This document shows, in pieces, positions 40,055 to 49,444 of a DNA stretch of 64,000 nt (its first letter is position 1; the number at the start of each line of letters is the position of its first letter). This DNA comes from JAFGXT01 sp963677165. Lineage in GTDB: Bacteria; Verrucomicrobiota; Lentisphaeria; Victivallales; SZUA-371. Made by a program: the position numbers and the translations under genes. The stretch spans positions 806,001-870,000 of the forward strand of contig CAXXSX010000002.1 in the NCBI GenBank assembly GCA_963677165.2, written 5' to 3'. Under the pieces are notes generated by a model. It had not been told where the DNA came from. It worked only from the letters and a program-made list of their open reading frames with translations, and did not search any database.

Positions 40055-41524
40055 TCAACGTTTTTTTAGGAAGTCGTGGAGTTTTTCGGCAAACTTAGGT
40101 CCGATGCCGGATACCTTTTTCGCGATCTCTTCCGGTGTGGCTTTACGTAATTCGCGCAGGGAACCAAATGCCTTCAGTAACGCTTTTTTGCGTTCTTCTC
40201 CTACTCCGGGCATTTCATCCAGTATTGATTCCTGGAGTCGTTGAGAACGCAGTTGCCGATGGTAACTTATGGCAAAACGGTGTGCTTCGTCACGTAGCGC
40301 CTGCAATAATCTTAAGGCCGGACGTGAATGGTCCAGCACAATCGGTTCCGACTTGCCGGGGACAAATATTTCTTCCCGCTTCTTCGCCAGTCCGATGATC
40401 GGCAAGGGGGGAACTCCGGTTTTAATCAGTGCATCAACCGCAGAACTAAGCTGTCCTTTTCCGCCGTCCACCATGATTAAATCAGGCATCTGACGGTTTT
40501 CTTTTAAGCGTCGTCCATAACAACGTTCAATTACTTCATTCATCATGGCAAAGTCATCACTGTGATCGACCGTTTTGATTCGGTAACGACGGTAGCGGCT
40601 CCGCGCCGGACCGCCGTTTTCAAAGCAGACTAAACTGGCAACAGCCAAAGTTCCACCAATATTGGAGATGTCAAAGCCTTCGATCAGGTTCGGTGGTTCA
40701 GGGAGCTTTAGCGCTTCCTGCAAATCTTTCACCGATTCCTCTCCGGTCATGGCAGGAATTGAGGCAAAGCGGAACGAACGGTTTTTATCGCCGAAAGCAG
40801 TATCCAGCACATCGATAATATCGCGCCATTTGGCGGCCTGCTCGTAACGCTGATCCATTGCCGCCTTGGTCATTTTCTCAGAAAGCTCTTCCTTGATTTC
40901 CTTGAGATTGCCCTCGAAGACTTTTTTGACTTCCTCGATCCGCTCCATATAACCTTCTTCCGTTTCGCGTCCGACACACGGTTCTGAACAGTCACGAATG
41001 ATACTGGCCAAGCAGTGTTTATGATCCTCTTCTCCGGGATCAAACGATTTACAGACTCGCAATCCAAAATGACGGTTCAGGTAATCCACCGCCCCTTTAA
41101 GCGCGGTACCTTTCGGAAACGGACCATAGTAGAGAGCATTGTCATCCTTATGTACCCGGGCAAGAGTCAGGCGTGGAAATTTTTCATTCAGATTTACTTT
41201 GAGAAGAAAATAGCGTTTGTCATCACGCATGAGCACATTGTAGTGTGGGGCGTAATCCTTAATAAGGCGCGACTCAAGAATCAGCGATTCATCCTCGTTT
41301 TTTACAGCGTAGAACTCCCAGGAATAAATTGACTTGATCAGTGAACGCAGTTTGGGATCGGCGGTCTTCATCCGCGACGGCTGGAAATACTGTGACATCC
41401 GGCGTCGTAAGTTCCTCGCCTTTCCGACATAAATCACCCGTCCGAAACGGTCACGATAAACGTAAACCCCCGGTTTTGCCGGAACATCGCCCGGTCGAAA
41501 CTGATCCTTGTCTTTTTTCACCAT
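40055..41524 (-). CDS. uvrC: Excinuclease ABC subunit C
   Basis: UvrC makes both incisions in nucleotide excision repair. The N-terminal GIY-YIG domain (KPGVYVYRDRFGRVIYVGKA) is followed by the UVR motif (MTKAAMDQRYEQAAKWRD), the RNase H-like endonuclease domain (IEGFDISNIGGTLAVASLV, then IMVDGGKGQL) and a C-terminal helix-hairpin-helix pair (PGVGEERKKALLKAFGS, SGIGPKFAEKL). At 489 aa it is about 100 residues shorter than the E. coli type, but all functional parts are present. A hairpin-rich segment lies immediately upstream. Confidence 0.94.
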   Translation of the reverse strand: MVKKDKDQFRPGDVPAKPGVYVYRDRFGRVIYVGKARNLRRRMSQYFQPSRMKTADPKLRSLIKSIYSWEFYAVKNEDESLILESRLIKDYAPHYNVLMRDDKRYFLLKVNLNEKFPRLTLARVHKDDNALYYGPFPKGTALKGAVDYLNRHFGLRVCKSFDPGEEDHKHCLASIIRDCSEPCVGRETEEGYMERIEEVKKVFEGNLKEIKEELSEKMTKAAMDQRYEQAAKWRDIIDVLDTAFGDKNRSFRFASIPAMTGEESVKDLQEALKLPEPPNLIEGFDISNIGGTLAVASLVCFENGGPARSRYRRYRIKTVDHSDDFAMMNEVIERCYGRRLKENRQMPDLIMVDGGKGQLSSAVDALIKTGVPPLPIIGLAKKREEIFVPGKSEPIVLDHSRPALRLLQALRDEAHRFAISYHRQLRSQRLQESILDEMPGVGEERKKALLKAFGSLRELRKATPEEIAKKVSGIGPKFAEKLHDFLKKR

Positions 41525-41553
41525 AAGAATTTACGCCTATAGCATAAGAATTT

Positions 41554-41661
41554 CGGCTTTGCCGACCAGCGTTCCGCCGCTGGACCACGTCCGGCAAGGT
41601 GCCGGTACCAGATAATTGCGTTAATCTAGTCGAAACAAGTTTCGCCTCAAATTAACGCAAT
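41554..41661 (-). repeat. Hairpin-rich intergenic element upstream of uvrC
   Basis: Read on the minus strand, three consecutive hairpins occur: CCGGC-ACCTT-GCCGG preceded by GGTA, then CCAGCG-GCGGAA-CGCTGG, then CGGC-AAA-GCCG. A separate perfect 11-base palindromic pair (ATTGCGTTAAT with ATTAACGCAAT) spans 41615-41661, with an inner CGAAAC/GTTTCG. The three-hairpin layout is like the other REP-like elements of the window, but no second copy is present here. Confidence 0.5.
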
Positions 41662-41697
41662 GAAATGCTTATAAAATTACTCTTAATATCGTACGAA

Positions 41698-43014
41698 CTA
41701 GCCGCGAATGATGGCTAGAAGCTCGTCGCGTTTAGCTTCCATAGTTGCTTTGTCGGTAGCTTCCACAATCAGACGAAGCAGGGGTTCAGTGTTTGAGCAA
41801 CGAACATTGAACCACCAGTTGTCGTATTCCACGGAAACACCGTCGAGCTCGAACATCCTGCCGCCGTTATATTTTTCCTTGATAGTCGCAATAATCGGAG
41901 CTACATCGGATACTTTCGAGTTGATTTCACCGCTGGCAAAATATTTCTTTAGAGGAGCAACCAGTTCGCTGGATTTCTTGCCGGTCTTGCAAAGCAGATT
42001 AGCAAACTTAATGAATGCCAGTCCCTGAGACTCGGCAGTAGAGTTTTCCTTAAAGTAATAGTGACCGGAAAGCTCGCCGGCAAATACTGCGTCGTGTTCA
42101 CGCATCTGGTTTTTAATGAAAGCATGACCAACACGGGACATAATAGCGGTACCGCCGTTTTCTTCAATGCATTCTTTCACGGCCCAGCTGCTGCGGAGGT
42201 CGTAAAGAATGGTCGCAGGGCCTTCAGACAGGATATCCTGAGCGATCAGAGCGGTAAACAGGTCCATCGGAATAATTTCACCTTTATCGTCGACAAATCC
42301 ACAACGGTCGGCATCGCCATCGAAACCAGCTCCAAAATCAGCACCGACTTCCTTGACTTTCGCGCAGAGGTCGTTGAGGGTATCAAGCTTCAACGGATTG
42401 GCTTCGTGGTTCGGGAAGGTACCGTCAAGTTCCTTATACATCGGAACGATTTCAAAGAGGTCCTCAATGCCGCCGATTTCAAATGATCCCATGGCGTTGG
42501 CGTAGTCGACCACTACTTTCAGCTTACGGTCAAGTTTGGCGTGGTCATGGATAAACGCGTTGTATTCCGGAGCGATATCGTATTTGGATACAGAACCGGG
42601 GTTATCGCATTGGGACCAGGAGCCCTCATTGGCGATCTTTTCGATTTCAACGATCCCAGTCGCACCGGAAATCGGAATCGCGTCGTGAATACAAAGTTTC
42701 ATACCGTTCCATTCGCCCGGATTGTGAGAAGCGGTAATAATCACGCTGCCATCCGCTTTAAGTTTGGCATTGGCGAAATATGACATTGGAGTAGAACAAA
42801 GTCCGAGATCGACAACATCGGCTCCCTGAGCGGTCATGCCTTTGGCAAGTCCTTCAAAAAGCGGAGTTGAATGCGGACGCATATCGTGTCCGACCACTAC
42901 TTTTTTCGCACCAGTGAATTCGATATAGGCGCGACCGATTTTTTCGGCAACCTGTTCATTGATCTGTTCGGGATAGACACCACGGATATCATAAGCTTTA
43001 AAAATTCCGGCCAT
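41698..43014 (-). CDS. Phosphomannomutase/phosphoglucomutase
   Basis: This is an alpha-D-phosphohexomutase. It has the N-terminal DIRGVYPEQIN, active-site Ser in ITASHNPGEWNGMKL, metal site DGDADRCGF and the sugar-binding GELSGHYYF. The C-terminal RCSNTEPLLRLIVE binds phosphate. At 438 aa it is like ManB/AlgC enzymes that supply mannose-1-phosphate or glucose-1-phosphate for glycan and lipopolysaccharide precursors. It diverges from glmM, so two phosphohexomutases are neighbours. Confidence 0.9.
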   Translation of the reverse strand: MAGIFKAYDIRGVYPEQINEQVAEKIGRAYIEFTGAKKVVVGHDMRPHSTPLFEGLAKGMTAQGADVVDLGLCSTPMSYFANAKLKADGSVIITASHNPGEWNGMKLCIHDAIPISGATGIVEIEKIANEGSWSQCDNPGSVSKYDIAPEYNAFIHDHAKLDRKLKVVVDYANAMGSFEIGGIEDLFEIVPMYKELDGTFPNHEANPLKLDTLNDLCAKVKEVGADFGAGFDGDADRCGFVDDKGEIIPMDLFTALIAQDILSEGPATILYDLRSSWAVKECIEENGGTAIMSRVGHAFIKNQMREHDAVFAGELSGHYYFKENSTAESQGLAFIKFANLLCKTGKKSSELVAPLKKYFASGEINSKVSDVAPIIATIKEKYNGGRMFELDGVSVEYDNWWFNVRCSNTEPLLRLIVEATDKATMEAKRDELLAIIRG

Positions 43015-43277
43015 GACAAATTTCTCCTCTATATTTCTGATATATAATAATTTCAGTAAACAAAATAATTGGATTTATAATATAAAATACTGCTGTTTAG
43101 CAAAAACTCAAAAGCGGATACAAGATTTAACATTTTATAAACGAAAAATGCCATAACAACACAAATATTTCCACCATGGAAATAATTTGTTTGAATATGC
43201 CGTTGACTGGTAATATAATAATCTCATTCTTACAAAATGAACATAATTTTATATAACTGGGAAATCAGGGAGAAGCT

Positions 43278-44630
43278 ATGAGGAAACTTTTTGGAACAGA
43301 TGGTGTACGGGGAAAAGCAAATCAATACCCGATCACTCCGGAAGTTGCGCTTCAATTAGGAAAAGCTGTCGCTCAGGTCTTTGGGGCCAAAGGGCTTGGA
43401 AATACAAAAGCGGTCATTGGCAAAGACACTCGTTTGTCAGGATATATGCTTGAAGCCGCTCTGACCAGCGGAATGCTCAGTATGGGCATGGACGTTTTCG
43501 GCGTTGGTCCGATGCCAACCCCGGCGGTGGCACACTTGACAAAATCATTCGGCGCGGCATGCGGCGTAATGATTACCGCGTCCCATAACCCTGCCGAAGA
43601 CAACGGTATCAAGATCTTCGGAGCCGACGGCTTCAAACTTCCCGATGAAACAGAACTTGAAATCGAACGTATCATTCTCGACGGACTGAACGAAAACAGC
43701 GCCTCCGGCCCGACAAGTATCGGCAAAGCCTACCGTATCGACGATGCCAAAGGACGTTATATTGAATTTGCCAAAAGCTCCATCAAAAATGCCAGTCTGA
43801 AAGGACTGAAAATTGTTCTTGACTGCGCCAATGGCGCCGCTTATTCAATCGCACCGATGATCTTCCGTGAACTCGGAGCCGAAGTCATTACCGACGCAAC
43901 CTCTCCTGACGGCTTGAATATCAATAAAGGCTGCGGAGCTACTTATATCGACAACATCAGCGGTAAAGTTATTGAACATGGCGCTGATGTTGGTATCGCT
44001 CTCGACGGCGATGCCGACCGGGTAATCTTCTGCGATTCGAAAGGCCGTGAAATCAATGGGGACCGGATGCTCGGGATGTGCGCTCTGGATATGAAAAAGC
44101 ATGGGGATCTTGCTAATAATACCCTGGTGGTTACCAGCATGAGCAACCTGGGCCTGATCAAGGCAATGAAAGCAAATGACATCAATGTCGAAGTCACTAC
44201 AGTCGGAGACCGTTATGTGATCGAAAACATGAGGGCCAACCACTATAATATCGGAGGCGAACAATCCGGACACATTATCTTTATGGATTACGTTACCACC
44301 GGAGACGGCATCATTACCGCATTACATGTGCTCCAACGCATGATCGAAACCGGAAAAACCATCTGTGAACTTACCGATTTCATGGAAGAGTACCCTCAGG
44401 AGCTGAAAAGCATCAATGTCAACAGAAAGCCACCGGTAGCTGAAGTTCCGGCTCTTGCTAAAGTAATCAAAGAATGTGAAGAAACCCTTGGCGACAGCGG
44501 TAGAACCGTGGTCCGCTATTCCGGTACCGAAAATAAAATCCGTATTCTTGTGGAAGCGGAACACCAGAAAGATGTTGACCTGTGGGTCGGCAAAATAGAA
44601 GAAGTCATCAACCAGGAGCTGGGCTCATGA
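43278..44630 (+). CDS. glmM: Phosphoglucosamine mutase
   Basis: GlmM converts glucosamine-6-phosphate to glucosamine-1-phosphate for UDP-GlcNAc. KLFGTDGVRGKAN at the N-terminus, active-site Ser in MITASHNPAEDNGIK, metal loop DGDADRVIF and GGEQSGHIIF are diagnostic of GlmM rather than phosphomannomutase. The ATG at 43278 has a GGGAGAA box. It overlaps the next gene by four bases; that gene encodes a GlmU-like acyltransferase, so the two probably form one pathway unit. Confidence 0.95.
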   Translation: MRKLFGTDGVRGKANQYPITPEVALQLGKAVAQVFGAKGLGNTKAVIGKDTRLSGYMLEAALTSGMLSMGMDVFGVGPMPTPAVAHLTKSFGAACGVMITASHNPAEDNGIKIFGADGFKLPDETELEIERIILDGLNENSASGPTSIGKAYRIDDAKGRYIEFAKSSIKNASLKGLKIVLDCANGAAYSIAPMIFRELGAEVITDATSPDGLNINKGCGATYIDNISGKVIEHGADVGIALDGDADRVIFCDSKGREINGDRMLGMCALDMKKHGDLANNTLVVTSMSNLGLIKAMKANDINVEVTTVGDRYVIENMRANHYNIGGEQSGHIIFMDYVTTGDGIITALHVLQRMIETGKTICELTDFMEEYPQELKSINVNRKPPVAEVPALAKVIKECEETLGDSGRTVVRYSGTENKIRILVEAEHQKDVDLWVGKIEEVINQELGS

Positions 44631-45538
44631 AAATAATTGTACTGGATGGAGGAAAACCCGAAGAACTTGAACCAATAACATGTTCTTATGCAGTACAAGA
44701 TATTCCTGTAGCCGGGAAAAGTTTGAAATGCCGTCTCGAAGCAATGTTTGCGACAGTTGAAAACAATTTGACTCTATCAATTTCACCTCGGCTTTTCCCG
44801 TCGGCACAGCTAATTGAGATGATCACTTCTTCAAAAGAATGCGTCGTGACCGGAAAAATCAAACAGCCGGGCGTTAATGATGAAGATATTGATGCCGAAC
44901 CTTTGGCATGGATATCCCAAAACGAATCAATGCCGTCCGGCGTACCTGAAATTATTGTTGATAACGAATCAGTCGTCGTCAGCTATCCATGGGATGTTCT
45001 GGCGATAAACGAAAAGGTTATTGCCAAGGTAAAAACCGATGTAATTGAAGGAACCGTCCGTGAAAACGTAGTAATCGACGGCAATGTGGAAATCGGAGAA
45101 GGGACAGTTTTGCTGCCGGGGGTTTACATTGAGGGGAACGCGATTATCGGAAAAGATTGTAAAATCGGACCGAACTGCTATATTCGCGGCAACACCTACA
45201 TCGGCAACGGCTGCCATGTGGGCCAGGCGGTTGAAGTCAAAAACTCCATGCTGATGGATAAAGTCGCTGCCGGCCATCTCAGCTATGTTGGCGATACAAT
45301 CGTATGTCCTCGGACTAACTTCGGCGCCGGAACCATTATTTCAAACTTCCGCCATGACGGCAAAAATCATCATAGCAGGATCAAAGGCAAAATTATTGAT
45401 ACCGGGAGGCGTAAATTCGGCTCAATTATCGGAGAGAATGTCCACACCGGAATTCACACTTCCATATACTGCGGCAGAAAAATCTGGAAAGATTGTTGGA
45501 CATTACCAGGAGATGTGGTTAAAAAAGATGTTCAATGA
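44627..45538 (+). CDS. GlmU-like left-handed beta-helix transferase with degenerate N-terminal domain
   Basis: The C-terminal half (about 145-300) is a left-handed beta-helix with hexapeptide repeats (VIDGNVEIGEGTVLLPGVYI, then AIIGKDCKIGPNCYI) and the GlmU-like segment GAGTIISNFRHDGK. The N-terminal part is short, and the start MKIIVLDGGKPEELEPIT lacks the G-x-G-T-R nucleotide-binding motif of uridylyltransferases. It may be only an acetyltransferase, or a divergent sugar nucleotidyltransferase-like protein. The start overlaps the glmM stop (ATGA), with AGGAG upstream, which supports a shared UDP-GlcNAc role. Confidence 0.75.
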   Translation: MKIIVLDGGKPEELEPITCSYAVQDIPVAGKSLKCRLEAMFATVENNLTLSISPRLFPSAQLIEMITSSKECVVTGKIKQPGVNDEDIDAEPLAWISQNESMPSGVPEIIVDNESVVVSYPWDVLAINEKVIAKVKTDVIEGTVRENVVIDGNVEIGEGTVLLPGVYIEGNAIIGKDCKIGPNCYIRGNTYIGNGCHVGQAVEVKNSMLMDKVAAGHLSYVGDTIVCPRTNFGAGTIISNFRHDGKNHHSRIKGKIIDTGRRKFGSIIGENVHTGIHTSIYCGRKIWKDCWTLPGDVVKKDVQ

Positions 45539-45713
45539 GTCGATATATGTATATTGGGCTCTGAAAAGGAACAATTTTTACATTATTGGAATTTTATCAT
45601 ATATTTTTTAATAGTATTTTGCGTTTTTTTTCAATATGTATATTTACTTATATGGTCTTATAACATATAATTTCATATAAACAAACATCCCGGGATTTAT
45701 TAAAAAGTGGAAT

Positions 45714-47042
45714 ATGGCATACAATAGCGATAAAACCTATAGCATCCTCTTGGTGGATGATGAACAGCCTATAGTTAACCTGTTTTGTGCCTGGCTTGAC
45801 GGCTCCGGCTTGAATGTTGATTATGCTAATTCCGCCGAAGAAGCTTTGGACTTCCTGAAAGAAAACCCCTGCGATATCGTTGTTTCAGATGTTAATATGG
45901 CCGGAATGGACGGAATTGAGTTGCTTCAGGTTATCAAACGCGAATATCCGGAAAAAGAAGTCATTATCGTTACCGGTCAGGGAAATGTGGAAATGGCGGT
46001 CAACGCGTTGAAACACGGTGCCTGTGACTTTCTGCAAAAACCACTGGAAAAAAACAAACTTGATGAATCAATTCAGCGTGCCATTGATAATTTCACTTTT
46101 AATATGGAAGAAACCGATATTACCGAATCGGTACGTTTGATCAAGCCCGGAGCCAAAATCGGCAACTATTATCTCGGCAAACTGATCGGATTCGGAGCTC
46201 AGGCCGCGGTATATTTCGCGCATGACGGCGATAACGATTACCGTTATGCCATAAAAATCCAGCAGTTATTCTCCAATCTACCGGAAATGACTGTGGTCAT
46301 GGAGCGAATAAAAAACGAAGCTATCGCTTTAAAAAAGATTCATCATCCAAATATCGTAACTTTATTTGATTCCGGTTATGTCGCTAAAGACGGAACCGAT
46401 GTATTTTACCTGCTTACCGAATATGTTAACGGGCGCCCTCTGGATGAATTGATCGGCAGATCAAGTGAGGAATTCCCCATGCGGGCCAAGATTTCCATTA
46501 TCTACCAGGTCGCGCTTGCTTTAGAGGAAATTCATAAGCATGGACTGACTCATCGTGATATCAAACCGTCAAATATTCTGGTAGACGATGATTTCAATGT
46601 AAAAATCACGGATTTCGGAATATGCAAAATGGAAGACTCCACCCTGACCTGTGCCAAATCAATTGTGGGAACGCCATTGTATCTTTCTCCGGAATACGTT
46701 GCCGAGGGTATTGTAAATCAGCAGCTTGACATCTATTCTTTAGGCATTGTGTCCTACATGATGTTCCTGAATATTCCTCCTTATCAGGCTGCAACTTATA
46801 ATGATCTTATTTTAAAAATCGTTAACGAATATCCGGTCAGACCTAAAAGCGTTATTCCCAAGTTCCCGAATCAACTTCAGGACATTCTGGGCAAGATGCT
46901 CAATAAAAAACCGAGCCGCCGATACCAAACCGCCCGTGAACTGCTCGATGATTTGGAATCCCTTTCTCTTCACGATTCCTCCCCGGAAGGCTGGCTGGAT
47001 ACGATCAAAAAACGTTTCTCGGAAGGCCGCGTCTGGAAATAA
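45714..47042 (+). CDS. Receiver domain fused to a Ser/Thr protein kinase
   Basis: Residues about 10-125 are a complete receiver domain: acidic pair Asp15-Asp16, phosphoacceptor Asp59 (IVVSDVNMAGMDG), the switch Thr (IIVTGQG) and Lys (LQKPLEKNK). Residues about 148-420 form a Hanks-type kinase: glycine loop GFGAQAAVYF, VAIK-like lysine (YAIKIQ), catalytic loop HRDIKPSNIL, DFG motif (ITDFGICK) and GTPLYLSPEY. A phosphorelay could thus regulate Ser/Thr phosphorylation. No membrane segment is present. The partner kinase is not in the window; repeat copy C follows the stop. Confidence 0.9.
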   Translation: MAYNSDKTYSILLVDDEQPIVNLFCAWLDGSGLNVDYANSAEEALDFLKENPCDIVVSDVNMAGMDGIELLQVIKREYPEKEVIIVTGQGNVEMAVNALKHGACDFLQKPLEKNKLDESIQRAIDNFTFNMEETDITESVRLIKPGAKIGNYYLGKLIGFGAQAAVYFAHDGDNDYRYAIKIQQLFSNLPEMTVVMERIKNEAIALKKIHHPNIVTLFDSGYVAKDGTDVFYLLTEYVNGRPLDELIGRSSEEFPMRAKISIIYQVALALEEIHKHGLTHRDIKPSNILVDDDFNVKITDFGICKMEDSTLTCAKSIVGTPLYLSPEYVAEGIVNQQLDIYSLGIVSYMMFLNIPPYQAATYNDLILKIVNEYPVRPKSVIPKFPNQLQDILGKMLNKKPSRRYQTARELLDDLESLSLHDSSPEGWLDTIKKRFSEGRVWK

Positions 47043-47110
47043 TCCGTATGACGGATGACGTTATTTCCGCTTCATACTTTAGTCGATAATGCTCCTTACG
47101 GAAGCGGGAA
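47043..47110 (+). repeat. Dispersed two-hairpin intergenic repeat, copy C
   Basis: TCCGTATGACGGATGACGTT, CCGCTTCATACT, AGTCG and GCTCCT-TACGGAAGCGG match copies A and B. CCGCTTC pairs with GAAGCGG, and TCCGT with ACGGA. It lies directly after the receiver-kinase stop, as copy A does after hisG. Confidence 0.6.
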
Positions 47111-47197
47111 GCCTTTCTGTACAGGTTGATTTTTGTGTGATATAATATAATTGTATTATATTTTTTATCTTTTTATAAGCAGGGGAAATTGGGAGTC

Positions 47198-47956
47198 ATG
47201 AAAAAAACTATCGTTCAGCAAATCAGCAAAACTGCAGTAGTCGTTTTTACATTATCTCTTACCGTAATATGTGTGGGCTGCGCCTCCTCCAAAGTCAAGC
47301 TGATTTCGAGTGCTCCCGAAGAAATGGTTCAACCCGATTTTATAATAGTTAACGACTTTGTGGTCTCTCCTAAGAATGTTAAGGTCGACGACGGATTGGT
47401 TGCCGAGATTGAACGTAACTCAAAATCGGTATCTCTAAAGAAAGAAGAAAAAGAAATCGGTCACGCCATGGCAGCAGCACTGACAAATTCCATTATCAAA
47501 TATTTGAAGATGGGGGGAGTAAGAGCCGTAAAAGATAAAAATGGAGTCAAGCCGACTCCGAAGTCCTTAGTAATTCGTGGTAAATTCTACAGGATTGACC
47601 GGGGAAACCAAACGATGCGGGTTCTCGTGGGATTCGGGTTTGGTAATGGAACCATGAAAGCAATGGTAGACTGCCTGCAGGACAATAAAGTAATTGCCAG
47701 CGGAGTCGTCACTACTCTCGGCAGTTATAAACCTGGAATTATCGTTCCGGTTGCCGGAGGAGCCGCAGCAGGAACCTTAGTCGTATCTTCCGCGGTTGCC
47801 GGTTCCACAGCAACTTTAGGCGAGGCATTTCTTGCCACGATCAAGGCAGATGCCGACCGCGCCGGAAAAGAAATCGCCAGAAAAATTATCCAAAGCTATA
47901 TTAACCACGGGTGGCTGAAACCTGACGCCATTAACCATCTCGACGCGATTTTCTAA
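47198..47956 (+). CDS. DUF4410-like outer-membrane lipoprotein
   Basis: A signal peptide with a lipobox (VVFTLSLTVICVGC, Cys at about 28) is followed by a domain resembling DUF4410 (PDFIIVNDFVVSP, then MAAALTNSIIKYLKMGG and RVLVGFGFGNGTMKAMVD). The Gly-Ala-rich segment GGAAAGTLVVSSAVAG is a possible membrane insertion or flexible stretch. The function is unknown. The ATG at 47198 is preferred over a TTG nine bases earlier; GGGGAAATTGGGAG supplies the ribosome binding site. Confidence 0.72.
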   Translation: MKKTIVQQISKTAVVVFTLSLTVICVGCASSKVKLISSAPEEMVQPDFIIVNDFVVSPKNVKVDDGLVAEIERNSKSVSLKKEEKEIGHAMAAALTNSIIKYLKMGGVRAVKDKNGVKPTPKSLVIRGKFYRIDRGNQTMRVLVGFGFGNGTMKAMVDCLQDNKVIASGVVTTLGSYKPGIIVPVAGGAAAGTLVVSSAVAGSTATLGEAFLATIKADADRAGKEIARKIIQSYINHGWLKPDAINHLDAIF

Positions 47957-48008
47957 ATCTTTTGCAACCACGAAAAATACGAAGAAGGAAAGATTATGCC
48001 TTAAGCAT

Positions 48009-48581
48009 CTATATCTCTCTTTTCAGAAGTGCGCAACGCATACCTTTCCACATCCATTCTTTTTTTACAGAGAATCCTGCTTTTTTTGCAATACAAATCT
48101 CTTGATCCATTTTATTCCGGGAAACATGCCCCCTGGGTTCAGAAAACAAACAATGGGCTGATGGTTTCAAAGCCTGAAAAACCTCTGAGAAAAACTTTTC
48201 CGGATCAATAGTCTCATGAACCACCGCTACCGCCATGGCAAAATCAATATGTTCCTGCCACTCCTCCAATTCAAGAGAGGATTGAGAACAACGATGCAAA
48301 TGAAGTTGTTCATAAAGTCCGGCTTTTACCGCCCGCCGGGATAAGTGATTCAACATTTCCGGCTGCACGTCAACGCATACAACAGACCCAGTCAAACCAA
48401 CTATTTGAGCAGCAGGCAAACTAAAAAATCCCATGGCGCAACCTATATCAAGAACATTCATTCCTTCTCGAACGAATGGTTTCAGCATAGTTTCAGGATT
48501 TTGCCACCAACGACGAAGCGGAGAAGCTAATCCAAACCCGACCCACACCGGACAAACTTTTTTTTGTAATGCATTTTCCAT
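48009..48581 (-). CDS. Class I SAM-dependent methyltransferase
   Basis: Motif I (MNVLDIGCAMGFFSLPAA), the acidic loop VVCVDVQPEM and a conserved MAVAVVHE segment fit a small Rossmann-type methyltransferase of 190 aa. The substrate is unknown. It is the last gene of a six-gene minus-strand group headed by a TetR regulator and including ABC exporter subunits. A role in modifying an exported or toxic compound is inferred. Confidence 0.82.
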   Translation of the reverse strand: MENALQKKVCPVWVGFGLASPLRRWWQNPETMLKPFVREGMNVLDIGCAMGFFSLPAAQIVGLTGSVVCVDVQPEMLNHLSRRAVKAGLYEQLHLHRCSQSSLELEEWQEHIDFAMAVAVVHETIDPEKFFSEVFQALKPSAHCLFSEPRGHVSRNKMDQEICIAKKAGFSVKKEWMWKGMRCALLKREI

Positions 48582-48613
48582 AATTAATCACATCCCTTTA
48601 TCTCTTAATTGTC

Positions 48614-49429
48614 TTATTCATGACTACTAAATTTCAAATGCGCAATCCGGCAATTAAACATTGGACGCAAAATCGGCAATCGAGCAATGAAGCCAAAGAA
48701 TTTCCAGCGTTTTTTGCAATAATTATAATAGCTCCACTCCTGGATATACTTGATCCTGTTGTCCCACGTTTCAAGTTCCCTGGTATCTTTCAAAGCCCAT
48801 TTAAACGCCGGAGGAGCATCCATTGTTTTCAGGGAATCATGCTGCTTTTCCTTGCCGACCGCAATCGGCGCCAGCATTTCAATCAGCAGCTCCGCTTGCG
48901 GAAACCGCTCCATCAGTTTTTGAAGCAACTCCTTTATCTGCTGTTCTTCAAAATACATAAGCAGCCCTTCCGCAATAATCAGAACCGGTTCATCATGATA
49001 GTCCACAGCATCAAACCACGAATCATCAAACATAGAGCATGAAATCATCTTTTTTTGTTTGTCTTCCTGAAAGAATTGTTTTCTCAAAGATATGGTTTCC
49101 GGTACATCCAAGTCATACCAGCACTTGTAGTCGTCATACTGAAGCCGTTCGCCCCTGGTATCAAGCCCGGCCCCGAGGTTGATGACAATAGCTCCGGGTT
49201 TATCGCGCAAATATTTATGGGTTGCGTTATCAAGAACCAGAGTTCTTACACTAACCCCCAACTGGGACAGCCGGGACTTCTCAAATTTGTTAAAATCATA
49301 GTCGATTTGAGAAACCATATCAACCGCTAAATAGTCCTTGATAATAGATTCCTCCAATTCCGTTTCATACGCTCTTGCCCAAAGCGGAATCAAAAGCGTT
49401 TCGGGAATGCCAGTCAGTTGATTTTTCAT
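48614..49429 (-). CDS. LCM-type (leucine carboxyl methyltransferase family) SAM-dependent methyltransferase
   Basis: The family layout is clear: TLLIPLWARAYETE at the N-terminus, GAIVINLGAGLDTRGERL (SAM-binding), WYDLDVPETISLRKQF and EGLLMYFEEQQIKELLQKL. Such enzymes are often near polyketide or drug-export genes. The target is unknown. It follows two ABC exporter genes by 15 bases and precedes a second methyltransferase, all on the same strand. Confidence 0.85.
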   Translation of the reverse strand: MKNQLTGIPETLLIPLWARAYETELEESIIKDYLAVDMVSQIDYDFNKFEKSRLSQLGVSVRTLVLDNATHKYLRDKPGAIVINLGAGLDTRGERLQYDDYKCWYDLDVPETISLRKQFFQEDKQKKMISCSMFDDSWFDAVDYHDEPVLIIAEGLLMYFEEQQIKELLQKLMERFPQAELLIEMLAPIAVGKEKQHDSLKTMDAPPAFKWALKDTRELETWDNRIKYIQEWSYYNYCKKRWKFFGFIARLPILRPMFNCRIAHLKFSSHE

Positions 49430-49444
49430 TGGTAATATCTCCTT

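Noticed and set aside
40055..41524. Truncated uvrC pseudogene
   Set aside because: It is shorter than the E. coli protein, but all catalytic domains and the C-terminal helix-hairpin-helix are present without frameshifts.
44582..44626. Longer start for the beta-helix transferase
   Set aside because: It would overlap glmM by 49 bases and adds residues unlike the family; the ATG at 44627 has AGGAG upstream.
47189..47197. TTG start for the DUF4410-like lipoprotein
   Set aside because: The ATG at 47198 gives a normal lipoprotein signal and better spacing to the ribosome binding site.
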